The notes beneath the pieces were generated by a model that did not search any database, was not told where the DNA came from, and was given only the letters and a program-made list of their open reading frames with translations. Source: an uncultured Bacteroidales bacterium (lineage in GTDB: Bacteria; Bacteroidota; Bacteroidia; Bacteroidales; UBA932). From it: DNA of 64,000 bases. Made by a program: the position numbers and the translations under genes. This document shows, piece by piece, positions 10,643 to 19,374 of the stretch. Location of the stretch: positions 186,001 through 250,000 of the forward strand of contig CAKUSP010000001.1 of the NCBI GenBank assembly GCA_934680015.1. Reading direction: 5' to 3'. The first letter of the stretch is position 1. The number at the start of each line of letters is the position of its first letter.

Positions 10643-11989
10643 CTAGTAGTATTTATAAAATAGTGCAATGGAACGCATTCCTGCGAAAAGCTGCTTTAAA
10701 AGGAAACTTTCGTTAGGTGAGTGTATAGTATCTCTTTCAAGCCCGAAGCCCATCAGCAGTGGATCGATTCCTAGTATTTTTTGAATGTCAGCAAGTACTG
10801 CTATGCTACCACCGCCTCGACTCGGAACAGGCTCTATTCCATATACTTCAGCCATGGCTTTAGCTCCTGCTTGGTAGGCGTGAGAACTTATCGGTATCAA
10901 GAATCCGTCACCACCTTCACATGGAGTAACTTCCACTTTTACATCGCGTGGAGCTATGCTTTCAAAGTAATTTTTGAATAGTTTTGTTATTTCACTGCTA
11001 CTTTGATTAGGAACTAAGCGCATAGATATTTTCGCATGAGCCTCGCTTGGAAGCACTGTTTTAGCCCCTGGTCCAGTGTAACCGCCCCATATTCCGCATA
11101 CATCCAGGCAAGGTCTGATACCTGTTCGCTCAAGTGTAGTATATCCCTTTTCGCCCCTGACTTCATTAATGCCTAAAAATGATTTGTATTCATCGAGATC
11201 GAAAGGAGCTTTGGCTAACATAGCGCGATCTTGTGCACTTAATTCTACAACCTTATCGTAGAAACCAGGGATGTTTACTCTTTGGTCTTTATCGTGAAGC
11301 GATGCTATCATTTCACATAGAACCGTTATGGGATTAGCCACAGCACCACCATAGTGCCCACTATGTAGGTCTTTATTAGGTCCGGTTACTTTCACCTCAA
11401 GGTAGCTTAGTCCGCGCATTCCGCAATTGATGCTTGGCACTTTTTCGCTTATCATTGTTGTGTCCGATACTAATACTATATCGGCTTTTAACATGTCTTT
11501 GTGGCATTCTATCCATTTAGGCAAATTAGGACTGCCAATTTCCTCTTCTCCCTCGAATACAAATTTCACATTATGATGGAGTTGCCCTGTACGTACTTCA
11601 TACTCGAACGCTTTAAGATGCATGAAGAGTTGTCCCTTGTCATCATTGGCCCCACGCCCCCAGATTGCATCATCGTGAATCTCAGGTTCAAATGGGTCAC
11701 TATTCCATTTTTCAAGTGGTTCTGCTGGCTGAACATCATAATGGCCATAGATTAGGATGGTTTTAGCCGATGGATCTATGATTTTTTCTGCATAGACCAC
11801 TGGATTCCCTTCTGTAGGAAATATTTCTGCTTTGTCAGCTCCGGCCTCTAATAGTAGTTCTTGAAGTCTGTGAGCGCATCTAAGCATGTCTGGTTTATGT
11901 TCGCTTTGAGCACTTACAGAAGGGATGCGTAGAAGAGAGAATAGTTCTTCGAAGAACCTATCTTTGTTTTGTTCGATGTATTGTTTCAT
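10643..11989 (-). CDS. M20-family metallopeptidase (dipeptidase)
   Basis: 448-residue zinc peptidase of the M20 family that hydrolyses dipeptides or small peptides in the cytoplasm. Metal-binding and catalytic regions are visible: HYDVQPAEP (first His and catalytic Asp), GRGANDDKGQ (bridging Asp), the EGEEEIGSPN double glutamate, and late residues in HSPNESF. The dimerisation (lid) domain is present in the middle (SGHYGG region). No signal peptide is seen. It is translated from an ATG overlapping the stop of the upstream S9 peptidase by 4 bp, so the two form a peptide-degradation pair: the exopeptidase releases dipeptides and this enzyme splits them. Confidence 0.9.
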   Translation of the reverse strand: MKQYIEQNKDRFFEELFSLLRIPSVSAQSEHKPDMLRCAHRLQELLLEAGADKAEIFPTEGNPVVYAEKIIDPSAKTILIYGHYDVQPAEPLEKWNSDPFEPEIHDDAIWGRGANDDKGQLFMHLKAFEYEVRTGQLHHNVKFVFEGEEEIGSPNLPKWIECHKDMLKADIVLVSDTTMISEKVPSINCGMRGLSYLEVKVTGPNKDLHSGHYGGAVANPITVLCEMIASLHDKDQRVNIPGFYDKVVELSAQDRAMLAKAPFDLDEYKSFLGINEVRGEKGYTTLERTGIRPCLDVCGIWGGYTGPGAKTVLPSEAHAKISMRLVPNQSSSEITKLFKNYFESIAPRDVKVEVTPCEGGDGFLIPISSHAYQAGAKAMAEVYGIEPVPSRGGGSIAVLADIQKILGIDPLLMGFGLERDTIHSPNESFLLKQLFAGMRSIALFYKYY

Positions 11990-13848
11990 AAATTCGTATT
12001 GAAATAATCTGTTATTTTATCATATAGATATACTCGTTCCATGCCTCGCATGTTGTGCTGTGCTTTTGGGAAGGGAAAGTAATCTACTTGTTTTCCTGCA
12101 TCTATGCATTTTTGAACAAAGGACAGTGAATGTTCCCAAACTACTACATCGTCCACAGCCCCTTGACAGATAAGCAGTTTTCCAGAAAGAGATGGCGCTT
12201 TCTTAAGAAGACTCGATAGTGCGTAACCTTCAGGGTTATTCTGTGGCGTATCCATGTATCGTTCTCCATACATTACTTCATACCATTTCCAGTCTATTAC
12301 AGGTCCGCCAGCTACAGCTACTTTGAAAACATTAGGATAATTGAGTTTAAGGCTTATGGTCATGAATCCACCATAGCTCCACCCGTGTATGCCTACTCTA
12401 TTACGATCGACCCAAGGCTCATCCAGAAGACGGCTTATTCCTATCATCTGGTCAGCCATTTCTGCCTGTCCGCATGCTCTGTTTATAGCTTTTTCGTAGG
12501 CGGTTCCATGTCTTTGTGTTCCTCTATTGTCTTGAACATAAACTATATACCCTTTTTGGGCCATAAGTATCTCCCACATTCGTATGCCACCTAGCCAAGA
12601 GTCGTTTACAAGTTGAGAATGTGGCCCACCATAGACATATACAATTAGAGGATACTTTTTCGCTGGGTCGAATCCGAGTGGCTTCAATAACCTGTAGTGG
12701 TTTTCAAATTTTCCATCCGCAGAAGGTACTGTGCCGAATTCTATTTGTGGTGTTGCGTACTCTGCCAATGGGTCCTCTGCTATGACCAGGGTTTCTTTAA
12801 CTCGTCCGTCAAGGAAGAATATTTTACTCCATCCGGGATTATCGAAGCTGCTGAATATATCTATATAACTGTTTTCTCCCATGATGATATTATGCCATCC
12901 TCTTTCTTTAGTAAGTCTTTCACTTCGTCCTATTATTATGTTATCCAGTGAATTGCGTTTAGATACCTTTATCCTGAATAGATGATTTTCTGCAGGCGAC
13001 AGCTCAGCGGAAGTGTAGTAAATATATTTTTTATCATATCCAGCCCATTCTATGTCAGCAGGAGTATTTACTAGACGTTTGATGTTCCCTTCAAGGTCTA
13101 CTAAGTACAAGGATTTAAAGCCGTCTCTATTATCTGTAGAGTACACGAATACATTGTCGCTTATAAAATGTGCCTTCTCATAAGGCTCTACCCATGCATC
13201 ATTAGTCTCAGAGAGTAGCGTTTTAATCAAATCCCCTGATTGAGCATCGTAGAGGTTAAGGTGCATATCATGCTGAGAACGGCTAAGTACTTGAATTAAA
13301 AGTTGCTGTTCTCCATGCCAAGTTACACAGGTAAGATACCTGTCATCCTCGAAATCTGTGCAATTAATCTTTGTGTGATTCCCGCTTTCACAATCATAAA
13401 CCCATAGTGTTATCTTTTCGGAATTAGTTCCGGCAAACGGGTATTTGATGCTTTTTAGCGATGCAGAACTGATATCAAGCAGTGGGAAAGACCTGACATC
13501 GCTCTCGTCTTTTTCGTAGTAGGCCAATTTCTTACCGTCTGGCGATGGGAATAAGCCCCCTGATATTCCGAATTCATTTCTACTCACACTCCCGCCGTAA
13601 CTTATTTCCTCATGGGCCATTGCAACCATAAGGGTATCTGCCCCATCAAGATAAAAGATACTTCCATCTTTAACGAAAAATTTTGAATTATCCTTAATCG
13701 GGGAGGACTTTCCTCGTGAACTCTGTGGGTAAACATTTCGTGAGATAGTGGCTTCTTTCATGTCAAGAAGTCGTCCACTTGGATTTTTGGGCTCACGCGT
13801 AGCCAAAACACCAAGGATGATTGTAAGAATGCAATATAAAGTATTCAT
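11986..13848 (-). CDS. S9-family prolyl oligopeptidase (dipeptidyl-peptidase IV-like), short N-terminus
   Basis: 620 residues. The C-terminal alpha/beta-hydrolase domain has the complete catalytic triad: Ser491 in GWSYGG, Asp567 in GAVDDVVVW and His598 in KAQHNM. The rest is the beta-propeller (SPDGKKLAYYEKDES and similar blades). Family members are usually 700 or more residues, and here roughly 80-100 residues of the first propeller blade are missing. A weak hydrophobic N-terminus (about residues 4-16) may be a signal or anchor. The ATG lies only 4 bp after a -7 promoter box, so the mRNA may be leaderless. It is co-translated with the M20 peptidase. Confidence 0.85.
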   Translation of the reverse strand: MNTLYCILTIILGVLATREPKNPSGRLLDMKEATISRNVYPQSSRGKSSPIKDNSKFFVKDGSIFYLDGADTLMVAMAHEEISYGGSVSRNEFGISGGLFPSPDGKKLAYYEKDESDVRSFPLLDISSASLKSIKYPFAGTNSEKITLWVYDCESGNHTKINCTDFEDDRYLTCVTWHGEQQLLIQVLSRSQHDMHLNLYDAQSGDLIKTLLSETNDAWVEPYEKAHFISDNVFVYSTDNRDGFKSLYLVDLEGNIKRLVNTPADIEWAGYDKKYIYYTSAELSPAENHLFRIKVSKRNSLDNIIIGRSERLTKERGWHNIIMGENSYIDIFSSFDNPGWSKIFFLDGRVKETLVIAEDPLAEYATPQIEFGTVPSADGKFENHYRLLKPLGFDPAKKYPLIVYVYGGPHSQLVNDSWLGGIRMWEILMAQKGYIVYVQDNRGTQRHGTAYEKAINRACGQAEMADQMIGISRLLDEPWVDRNRVGIHGWSYGGFMTISLKLNYPNVFKVAVAGGPVIDWKWYEVMYGERYMDTPQNNPEGYALSSLLKKAPSLSGKLLICQGAVDDVVVWEHSLSFVQKCIDAGKQVDYFPFPKAQHNMRGMERVYLYDKITDYFNTNL

Positions 13849-13852
13849 AGTG

Positions 13853-13860
13853 TAAAGATA
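13853..13860 (-). promoter_or_regulatory. -7 promoter box for the S9/M20 peptidase operon
   Basis: On the minus strand this reads TATCTTTA, a one-mismatch match to TAnnTTTG, ending 4 nt before the ATG at 13848. No TTTG is seen at the expected -33 spacing. It would give a leaderless or nearly leaderless transcript. Confidence 0.45.
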
Positions 13861-13874
13861 AGTTTTTTTGTTAG

Positions 13875-13882
13875 TATCTTTG
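13875..13882 (+). promoter_or_regulatory. -7 promoter box for the PriA-like gene
   Basis: TATCTTTG matches TAnnTTTG exactly and ends 5 nt before the ATG at 13888. It is divergent from the S9 peptidase box 14 bp away. No clear -33 box. Transcription would start at or within a few bases of the start codon. Confidence 0.5.
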
Positions 13883-13887
13883 CGAAT

Positions 13888-15354
13888 ATGGCCTTGTATA
13901 ATTTGCTTTTGCCTTTGAAATTGGATTGGTTACCGGTGTACAGATGTAACGATGTACTTCGTGTGGGGCAGCGTGTGCAGGTGAATTTTAATGGTAAGGA
14001 TTATATAGCAGTAGTCTTTTCTCTTAAGAGTGAGGAGGATACTCCGAACTTTAAGGTATTGGAGGTAAGTGAGGTCCCACAAGGCTTGGCAGATATTTCA
14101 GAAACTGAGTTGAAACTATGGAAGTTTGTTTCGCAATACTATATGTGCACGCTGGGTGAGGTTTATATGGCTGCTTATCCTAAGTATAAGGTATCAACGG
14201 AACTTAAAAAACCTAAACGGAAAAGGATTGAAGAACAGATTAAAAAGACCTCGAGTAGAAAGCAGTGTTCTAAACCTGTTTTATATCAGGGAGCATTTCG
14301 CGCTCAATATTACAGAGAACGTATAAATGAATGCTTGGAAAGCGGTTACAATGCACTAATCCTTGTCCCCGAAGTGGATGAAGTGTCCATATTAAAAGAA
14401 GAAATTGGCATAGAGGCGGCTGTTTTATTCGATGCTTCGCTTACTGCCGCCAAGCGAAGGAATCTCGCTAGTGAATTACGACGGGGCGATAAGGGGATAG
14501 TGGTGATAGGGACGAGAAGCTCTTTGTTCCTGCCATTTAAAAATCTGGGGCTTGTGATTGTGGATGAAGAGCAGGACCCATCATATAAACAGATAGAACC
14601 AGCTCCTCGCTATAACGGAAGAGATCTTGCATGTGTCTTGGCTTCCCTACATAATGCGGATCTGGTATTGGGCTCTTTTACACCGTCTTTGGAAAGTTTA
14701 TATAATTGTAAAACAGGAAAATACACCATTGTCAGAGGAGTGGATACACCTCTATCGAATATTCAACTGATAGATATTCCTGCGGAGAAAAGAAAGCGTG
14801 GGATGGAAGGGGATTTTTCCAGGAAAATGACAGAAGCCATTAATAAGGCTTCCGGTGGCTTGATAAGGATAATTCGTTCATATACAAGTGAAGAAAGCGT
14901 AAGACAATACATTGAAAGATTTTCTAAAGATAAGACGTTTCAGATATTTACGGCTCAGTCATCTAAACATCTAAGGGAGAATAGTGAACTGTTGATTATC
15001 TTAAATGGGGATTCTTTTTTCGATAGAAACGATTTTAGAAGTGATGAAAAGGCTCTTCAAATGTTTCGTAATCTATCTATTCATACTTCTAAAATGTTGA
15101 TACAGTGTACTACTCCATCTCATCCTGTGTATTCTGCTATAATAGATGATTCTAGTTTTTTGAATGCTTTAATGGACGAAAGAAAAAATTTTCATATGCC
15201 CCCGTTTTCTCGAATTGTAGATATAAAAGATAGAAAAACTGGGATGTTGGTAAAAAGAGAAGTGTTAGATCGAGATAAAAATCTTCCTGAGCAGAAAAAG
15301 GCTTTATATTTAAGATATGGAGCGCTTTATCTAATAGATGTCGATCCGCTGTAA
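13888..15354 (+). CDS. priA: Degenerate PriA-like primosomal protein (no ATPase or zinc motifs)
   Basis: 488 residues against about 730-820 for PriA, the helicase that reloads replication forks. The N-terminal 3'-DNA-binding domain is recognisable, as are helicase fragments: VVIGTRSSLFLPFKNLGLVIVDEEQDPSYKQ (Walker B at 226-229, with Gln for the usual His), PRYNGRDLA, GSFTPSLES and ILNGDSFFDRNDFRSDEKALQ. Key parts are missing. The Walker A loop GxxGSGKT is replaced by QGAFRAQ (134-140), the paired Cys zinc-binding region and QNRRG segment are absent, and the motif VI QVAGRAGR region reads MFRNLSIHTSK. The frame is uninterrupted, so it may be a structural, non-helicase protein. The 3' end overlaps the opposing methyltransferase gene by 28 bp. 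Confidence 0.8.
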   Translation: MALYNLLLPLKLDWLPVYRCNDVLRVGQRVQVNFNGKDYIAVVFSLKSEEDTPNFKVLEVSEVPQGLADISETELKLWKFVSQYYMCTLGEVYMAAYPKYKVSTELKKPKRKRIEEQIKKTSSRKQCSKPVLYQGAFRAQYYRERINECLESGYNALILVPEVDEVSILKEEIGIEAAVLFDASLTAAKRRNLASELRRGDKGIVVIGTRSSLFLPFKNLGLVIVDEEQDPSYKQIEPAPRYNGRDLACVLASLHNADLVLGSFTPSLESLYNCKTGKYTIVRGVDTPLSNIQLIDIPAEKRKRGMEGDFSRKMTEAINKASGGLIRIIRSYTSEESVRQYIERFSKDKTFQIFTAQSSKHLRENSELLIILNGDSFFDRNDFRSDEKALQMFRNLSIHTSKMLIQCTTPSHPVYSAIIDDSSFLNALMDERKNFHMPPFSRIVDIKDRKTGMLVKREVLDRDKNLPEQKKALYLRYGALYLIDVDPL

Positions 15355-16517
15355 ACATTTTTAGTAACAATCAGAAGTCTGTTTATGGGGGTTCCTACTG
15401 CAAAGATATGGTAGTGCCTCCCATCGGGTGCCATTCCGCTTTTTATTCCCATTCTAAGTGCCAATTCTGCACTTCCTAATGGAAGTGCCTTGGTCGATAC
15501 TTCTGCTATGGGGTAGTTTTTCGCTACTTCCATCATTGCTTTTTTATTTAAAGGATGGATTTCGCATATTTCAAATGTTTTATAGTGTTGAGAAAACGCA
15601 TTGTCATCAATGGAGTGAGAAAAATATAGATGGCAATTAGAAGATACCTTTTCTGCATCCCATAGTTCGCAGCATATATCTTGGTAACCAGATTTTAGTA
15701 TCATAGCATCAGGTTCCAAAAGATATGTTCCATTAAACGAAGTGGAATATTTTGCAATTGGTTTATTTTTAGGAAGTTCTAATAGGCCGCTGTCAGGTAT
15801 GAAAGCATCTTTTAGGTATAGATATGGAGTATTTATTTTGAATTTGCCCATAAGAGTGAGGATTTCTTTTACCTCGTGCTTCACCCCTATTATCCCTATG
15901 CTTAAGATGCTATAATCTGGATCAGACAAACGATTTTCGAGCATCGTGATATCTGCCATCGGGGAGAATTTTACAAGTAGGAAAGGGCTTTTCTTTACTA
16001 TATCGGGAAGCAGTTCAAGTATATTCGGATAACATTCCTCAACGAGGAACACTTTACTTCCGGTTTTAGAGCGTCTAGCGGGATCTATGAAAATACAATC
16101 GACTGTATCTAATTGTCGTATTGTATCATTTGTGACAGTGCAACAGTGCGTGGTAATGTTAGCACCCACTCCATAAGAATGAGAAAGAACAGCGAAATTC
16201 TCATTTGCAATATTGCAGAGTTTTTCGTTTTGCTCGAAATAATCCACTTGATTAAACACATGGGCAAAACTCCATGTATCAACGCCAAATCCTCCTGTCA
16301 GATCGGCAAGGCGCTCGGTGACAGGAAGATAGGCATTGAGATATTTAGCTTTGAAATCGGCTGTATATGAAGAAGAACACTGTTCTAAAGCAAGACTTTG
16401 TGGGATGTGAATATCCTCACATTTAGCCCAAAGCGGGAGTTTCGTGAGGAGTTTTTTCCTTTCAGAAGCTTTATTCTTGGCTAGAAGCTCAGCAAAACAG
16501 GTTTTTCTTCCTTTCAT
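15327..16517 (-). CDS. Class I SAM-dependent methyltransferase with THUMP-like C-terminus
   Basis: 396 residues. A Rossmann-type SAM site is seen in LADLTGGFGVDTWSFA (motif I), with the acidic motif II in VDYFEQNEKL and an IFIDPARRSKTGSKVF segment that resembles the D-P-x-R catalytic region of RNA/DNA methyltransferases. The C-terminal part corresponds to the THUMP-like domain of a conserved Bacteroidetes family, which suggests an RNA substrate; this is inference. It is convergent with and overlaps the PriA-like gene. Downstream on the same strand, 10 bp before it, ends no related gene, so it may be transcribed alone. Confidence 0.7.
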   Translation of the reverse strand: MKGRKTCFAELLAKNKASERKKLLTKLPLWAKCEDIHIPQSLALEQCSSSYTADFKAKYLNAYLPVTERLADLTGGFGVDTWSFAHVFNQVDYFEQNEKLCNIANENFAVLSHSYGVGANITTHCCTVTNDTIRQLDTVDCIFIDPARRSKTGSKVFLVEECYPNILELLPDIVKKSPFLLVKFSPMADITMLENRLSDPDYSILSIGIIGVKHEVKEILTLMGKFKINTPYLYLKDAFIPDSGLLELPKNKPIAKYSTSFNGTYLLEPDAMILKSGYQDICCELWDAEKVSSNCHLYFSHSIDDNAFSQHYKTFEICEIHPLNKKAMMEVAKNYPIAEVSTKALPLGSAELALRMGIKSGMAPDGRHYHIFAVGTPINRLLIVTKNVYSGSTSIR

Positions 16518-16527
16518 TAATAGGGTA

Positions 16528-17838
16528 TTATCTATTAGATCGGCGAGAACGCTTGCGACGTTTCTTCGCTCCTGATGATATGACGAAGTATACAGCGAAT
16601 AAGGCTATGACTATGGCTATGATAGCGTAGGTGAAGATATTGGCCTGACTACCTTTGACGTTTTGCCACATTTTAAGGAGCTTTTCAGTGTCATCCCCCC
16701 AGTCGTGTTCAAGAGCGCAACGATCGATAACCGATTTGTCTGGGTATAAAATAGGGTCAACTTTTACTGAATCAGCTTCTGGACCGAAGAAATAGGTTAA
16801 GTCTATAGGCTCAAGACTATCGTCAATTTGCGATTCGAGTACCTCCCATGAGCCATTTGATGCGACATAGCCAGTTTCGTCCATATTCCGTATTGCTATG
16901 TCTGGACGACACATAAAATCTATAAAGTAGGTTGCGGCCCTCACATTTTTAGCGTATTTAGGGATAACCCATCCGTCGAACCATACTGTGGATCCTTCTT
17001 TAGGTACTACATAGTCTAGATGAACATTCACAGCAGCAGCTTCCTCTATAGCCCATACGGCATCACCACTCCAGTTTAAAGATACATAGGCACGGTTCTT
17101 TGTCATCTGCTCTTTTCCTAGATCGGCTTCCCATCCGTAAACTCCGCTTTTGCACTGCATAAGGTAGTCTTGAACCATGGCCAATGACTCATCAGAGGAG
17201 TCGCTCATCAAGTCCTGAAGTGTGACTTTTCCGCTTTTTAATTCATTCTGTTTTAGATAGATAAGCACTGGAGCATATACGTCGCGCGGTGCATCTTTTA
17301 TTAGAATTTTTCCGGCAAATTTAGGATTTCGTATTACATCCCAAGTGGAGGCCTCTTCTTTAGTAACATACTGTGTGTTATACAAAATACCAGTAGTTCC
17401 CCACATATATGCAACAGAATAGAGATTGGCATCTATTTCTGGATTAATCGAGCGGAACATCCTTTCAATGAAAGGGGAGCGATTAGTCGCTATATAGTTA
17501 GGCGTCGATCCTAATAGTTGTGTATCAATAGGAAGTAGCAGTCCCTTATTTAGCATTCTCTCGATAATGTAGTCTGAAGGACACACTACATCGTAGTCTT
17601 CGTGACCCTTTTCGATTTTAGAAAGCATAGCTTCATTGACATCGAAGGTCATGTAGATGACTTCAATATTTTCGCCAGTCTGATCTTTATACCAGGCCTT
17701 GAAGTCATCCAATACTCCTTCGGCGATGTAGTCAGACCAGTTGTAAACTTTGAGTACATTGCTACGGTCATCAGCCGATACATTGGCGGCCCCTAATAGA
17801 AAGAGTCCAGCCATCAAAAGTTGATTAAGTTTATTCAT
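16528..17838 (-). CDS. potD: Spermidine/putrescine-binding protein PotD with C-terminal membrane anchor
   Basis: 436 residues. A cleavable signal peptide (to about residue 22, GAANVSADD) is followed by a type II periplasmic binding-protein fold resembling PotD: VYNWSDYIAEG at the start, DVVCPSDY, WGTTGILYN and WSGDAVWA. Unlike classical soluble PotD (about 350 residues) it continues into a transmembrane helix (about 401-420) and a very basic cytoplasmic tail (KKRRKRSRR). The binding protein would therefore be tethered to the outer face of the inner membrane. It is the last gene of potABCD and overlaps potC by 4 bp. Confidence 0.9.
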   Translation of the reverse strand: MNKLNQLLMAGLFLLGAANVSADDRSNVLKVYNWSDYIAEGVLDDFKAWYKDQTGENIEVIYMTFDVNEAMLSKIEKGHEDYDVVCPSDYIIERMLNKGLLLPIDTQLLGSTPNYIATNRSPFIERMFRSINPEIDANLYSVAYMWGTTGILYNTQYVTKEEASTWDVIRNPKFAGKILIKDAPRDVYAPVLIYLKQNELKSGKVTLQDLMSDSSDESLAMVQDYLMQCKSGVYGWEADLGKEQMTKNRAYVSLNWSGDAVWAIEEAAAVNVHLDYVVPKEGSTVWFDGWVIPKYAKNVRAATYFIDFMCRPDIAIRNMDETGYVASNGSWEVLESQIDDSLEPIDLTYFFGPEADSVKVDPILYPDKSVIDRCALEHDWGDDTEKLLKMWQNVKGSQANIFTYAIIAIVIALFAVYFVISSGAKKRRKRSRRSNR

Positions 17839-18632
17839 TTTTGTTTTTTGTAAGTCTTTAAGTTAACGAAAAATAACACGATGAACACTACGAGGAAAAT
17901 AATGGTCATCATAGGCTTCAATTCTGGGGTGAGCCCGCCTTTGCGCGCATCGGCATAAATGTATGTGGAAAGGGTCTCAAGTCCAGAAGAACCAGCTGTG
18001 AAATATGTTACGGCAAAATCATCTAGACTCATTGTAAAAGCCAATATGAATCCGCTTAGCATGCCGGAGCGTAGTTGCGGTATTAAAACTTTACGTAGCG
18101 CTTGAAATGGAGTAGCGCCTAAGTCCAGTGCTGCTTCATAGATATTGGGATTCATCTGTGTGAGTCGAGGAAGCACATTAAGCACGACATATGGCGTACA
18201 AAATGTAATGTGTGCAAGTACTACAGTCACATATCCTTTGCTTATGTGCAAGAATATGAAGAGTAGGAACAAGGATACGCCAGTGATGATATCAGGATTC
18301 AGCATTGGCACATTATTTAAAAATTGAATGGTCCTTTTGCTGCGCCCCTTCATGTTATGTATTCCTATCGCGGCCAATGTTCCCAATATTGTGGAAATGC
18401 AGGATGCCATCAATGCCACCAGTAATGTGTTTTTTAGTGCTCCGATCAGTGCAATGGAGCTAGAATTGGCCCCAGTGAACAGATTTTCATAGAGCTTGAA
18501 TGTAAAACCAGTCCAATTACCTAGCGATTTAGCCTCGGTGAACGAGAAAACGGCTATGAAGATGATGGGTAGGTAAAGCATCAGCAATACCAAAGCCAGA
18601 TAGCTTTTTGCCAATATTTTTTTAATTGTCAT
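17835..18632 (-). CDS. potC: Polyamine ABC transporter permease PotC
   Basis: Inner-membrane permease of the polyamine importer. It has six predicted hydrophobic helices and the EAA loop EAALDLGATPFQALRKVLIPQL that contacts the ATPase. A longer frame begins at a TTG (18665), but the ATG at 18632 gives [10 protein letters not shown] followed directly by the first membrane helix, matching the family. It overlaps potB by 11 bp and potD by 4 bp, as expected in a translationally coupled operon. The length of about 265 residues is normal. Confidence 0.93.
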   Translation of the reverse strand: MTIKKILAKSYLALVLLMLYLPIIFIAVFSFTEAKSLGNWTGFTFKLYENLFTGANSSSIALIGALKNTLLVALMASCISTILGTLAAIGIHNMKGRSKRTIQFLNNVPMLNPDIITGVSLFLLFIFLHISKGYVTVVLAHITFCTPYVVLNVLPRLTQMNPNIYEAALDLGATPFQALRKVLIPQLRSGMLSGFILAFTMSLDDFAVTYFTAGSSGLETLSTYIYADARKGGLTPELKPMMTIIFLVVFIVLFFVNLKTYKKQK

Positions 18633-19374
18633 CTTTATTCTTTTGTAATAAGCTTGACAAGCCAATGATTATCAACATAACAAGAGAAAGTGCCGCTCCC
18701 TGGTTCCACATGAGGTTGTTGAATTGTTCCTGAATTATGGAGCCGAATAACTGTATCGTATTGTTCGTAAGAATCTCCGATATAGCAAAGGTGGAAACGG
18801 TAGGCATGAATACCATCATTATGCCACTCAAGATGCCTGGCATGGAAAGTGGCAGTGTAACTTTGAAGAAAACTTTCGATGGGCTGGCTCCTAGATCTTG
18901 TGCCGCTTCTATATAACTCCTGTCCATCTTGCTGAGGACAGTATAGATAGGGTATATCATAAACGGCAAATAGTCGTAAGCCAGACCGAAAAGAAGTGTC
19001 CCTTTACCAAGTCCAATGCCTACAAGATTAAATATTTCTGCTGTAGCCATGGTTCTCATCAAAGCATTAATCCACATAGGCAATATGAAGAGTACTGCGG
19101 TAAAAGACATTCTATTTAGTTTCTTGTCTGCCAATATGTATGCTGCAGGATAACCTATTAGAATACATATCAAGGTGTTTTCCAAGGCAACTTCTAGTGA
19201 GACTAGGAAAGAGTTAATTATCTTAGGCTCAGTGAAGAAGGCGCTTATGTTTGAAAGCGTAAACTCTCCATAGGAGTTCGTGAAGGCATATACTGCGATC
19301 AGTAAAAGAGGCAAGACCACGAACAATATCAAAAAGATAAAGTACGGGATAGCCCAACTAGACCTTTTAAACAT
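18622..19374 (-). CDS. potB: Polyamine ABC transporter permease PotB
   Basis: 250-residue partner permease with about six transmembrane helices and the EAA motif [21 protein letters not shown]. The first helix begins right after the short N-terminus ([21 protein letters not shown]). With PotC it forms the membrane channel driven by PotA. It overlaps potA by 8 bp and potC by 11 bp. It is slightly shorter than E. coli PotB (about 275), the difference being at the N-terminus. Confidence 0.93.
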   Translation of the reverse strand: MFKRSSWAIPYFIFLILFVVLPLLLIAVYAFTNSYGEFTLSNISAFFTEPKIINSFLVSLEVALENTLICILIGYPAAYILADKKLNRMSFTAVLFILPMWINALMRTMATAEIFNLVGIGLGKGTLLFGLAYDYLPFMIYPIYTVLSKMDRSYIEAAQDLGASPSKVFFKVTLPLSMPGILSGIMMVFMPTVSTFAISEILTNNTIQLFGSIIQEQFNNLMWNQGAALSLVMLIIIGLSSLLQKNKDDN

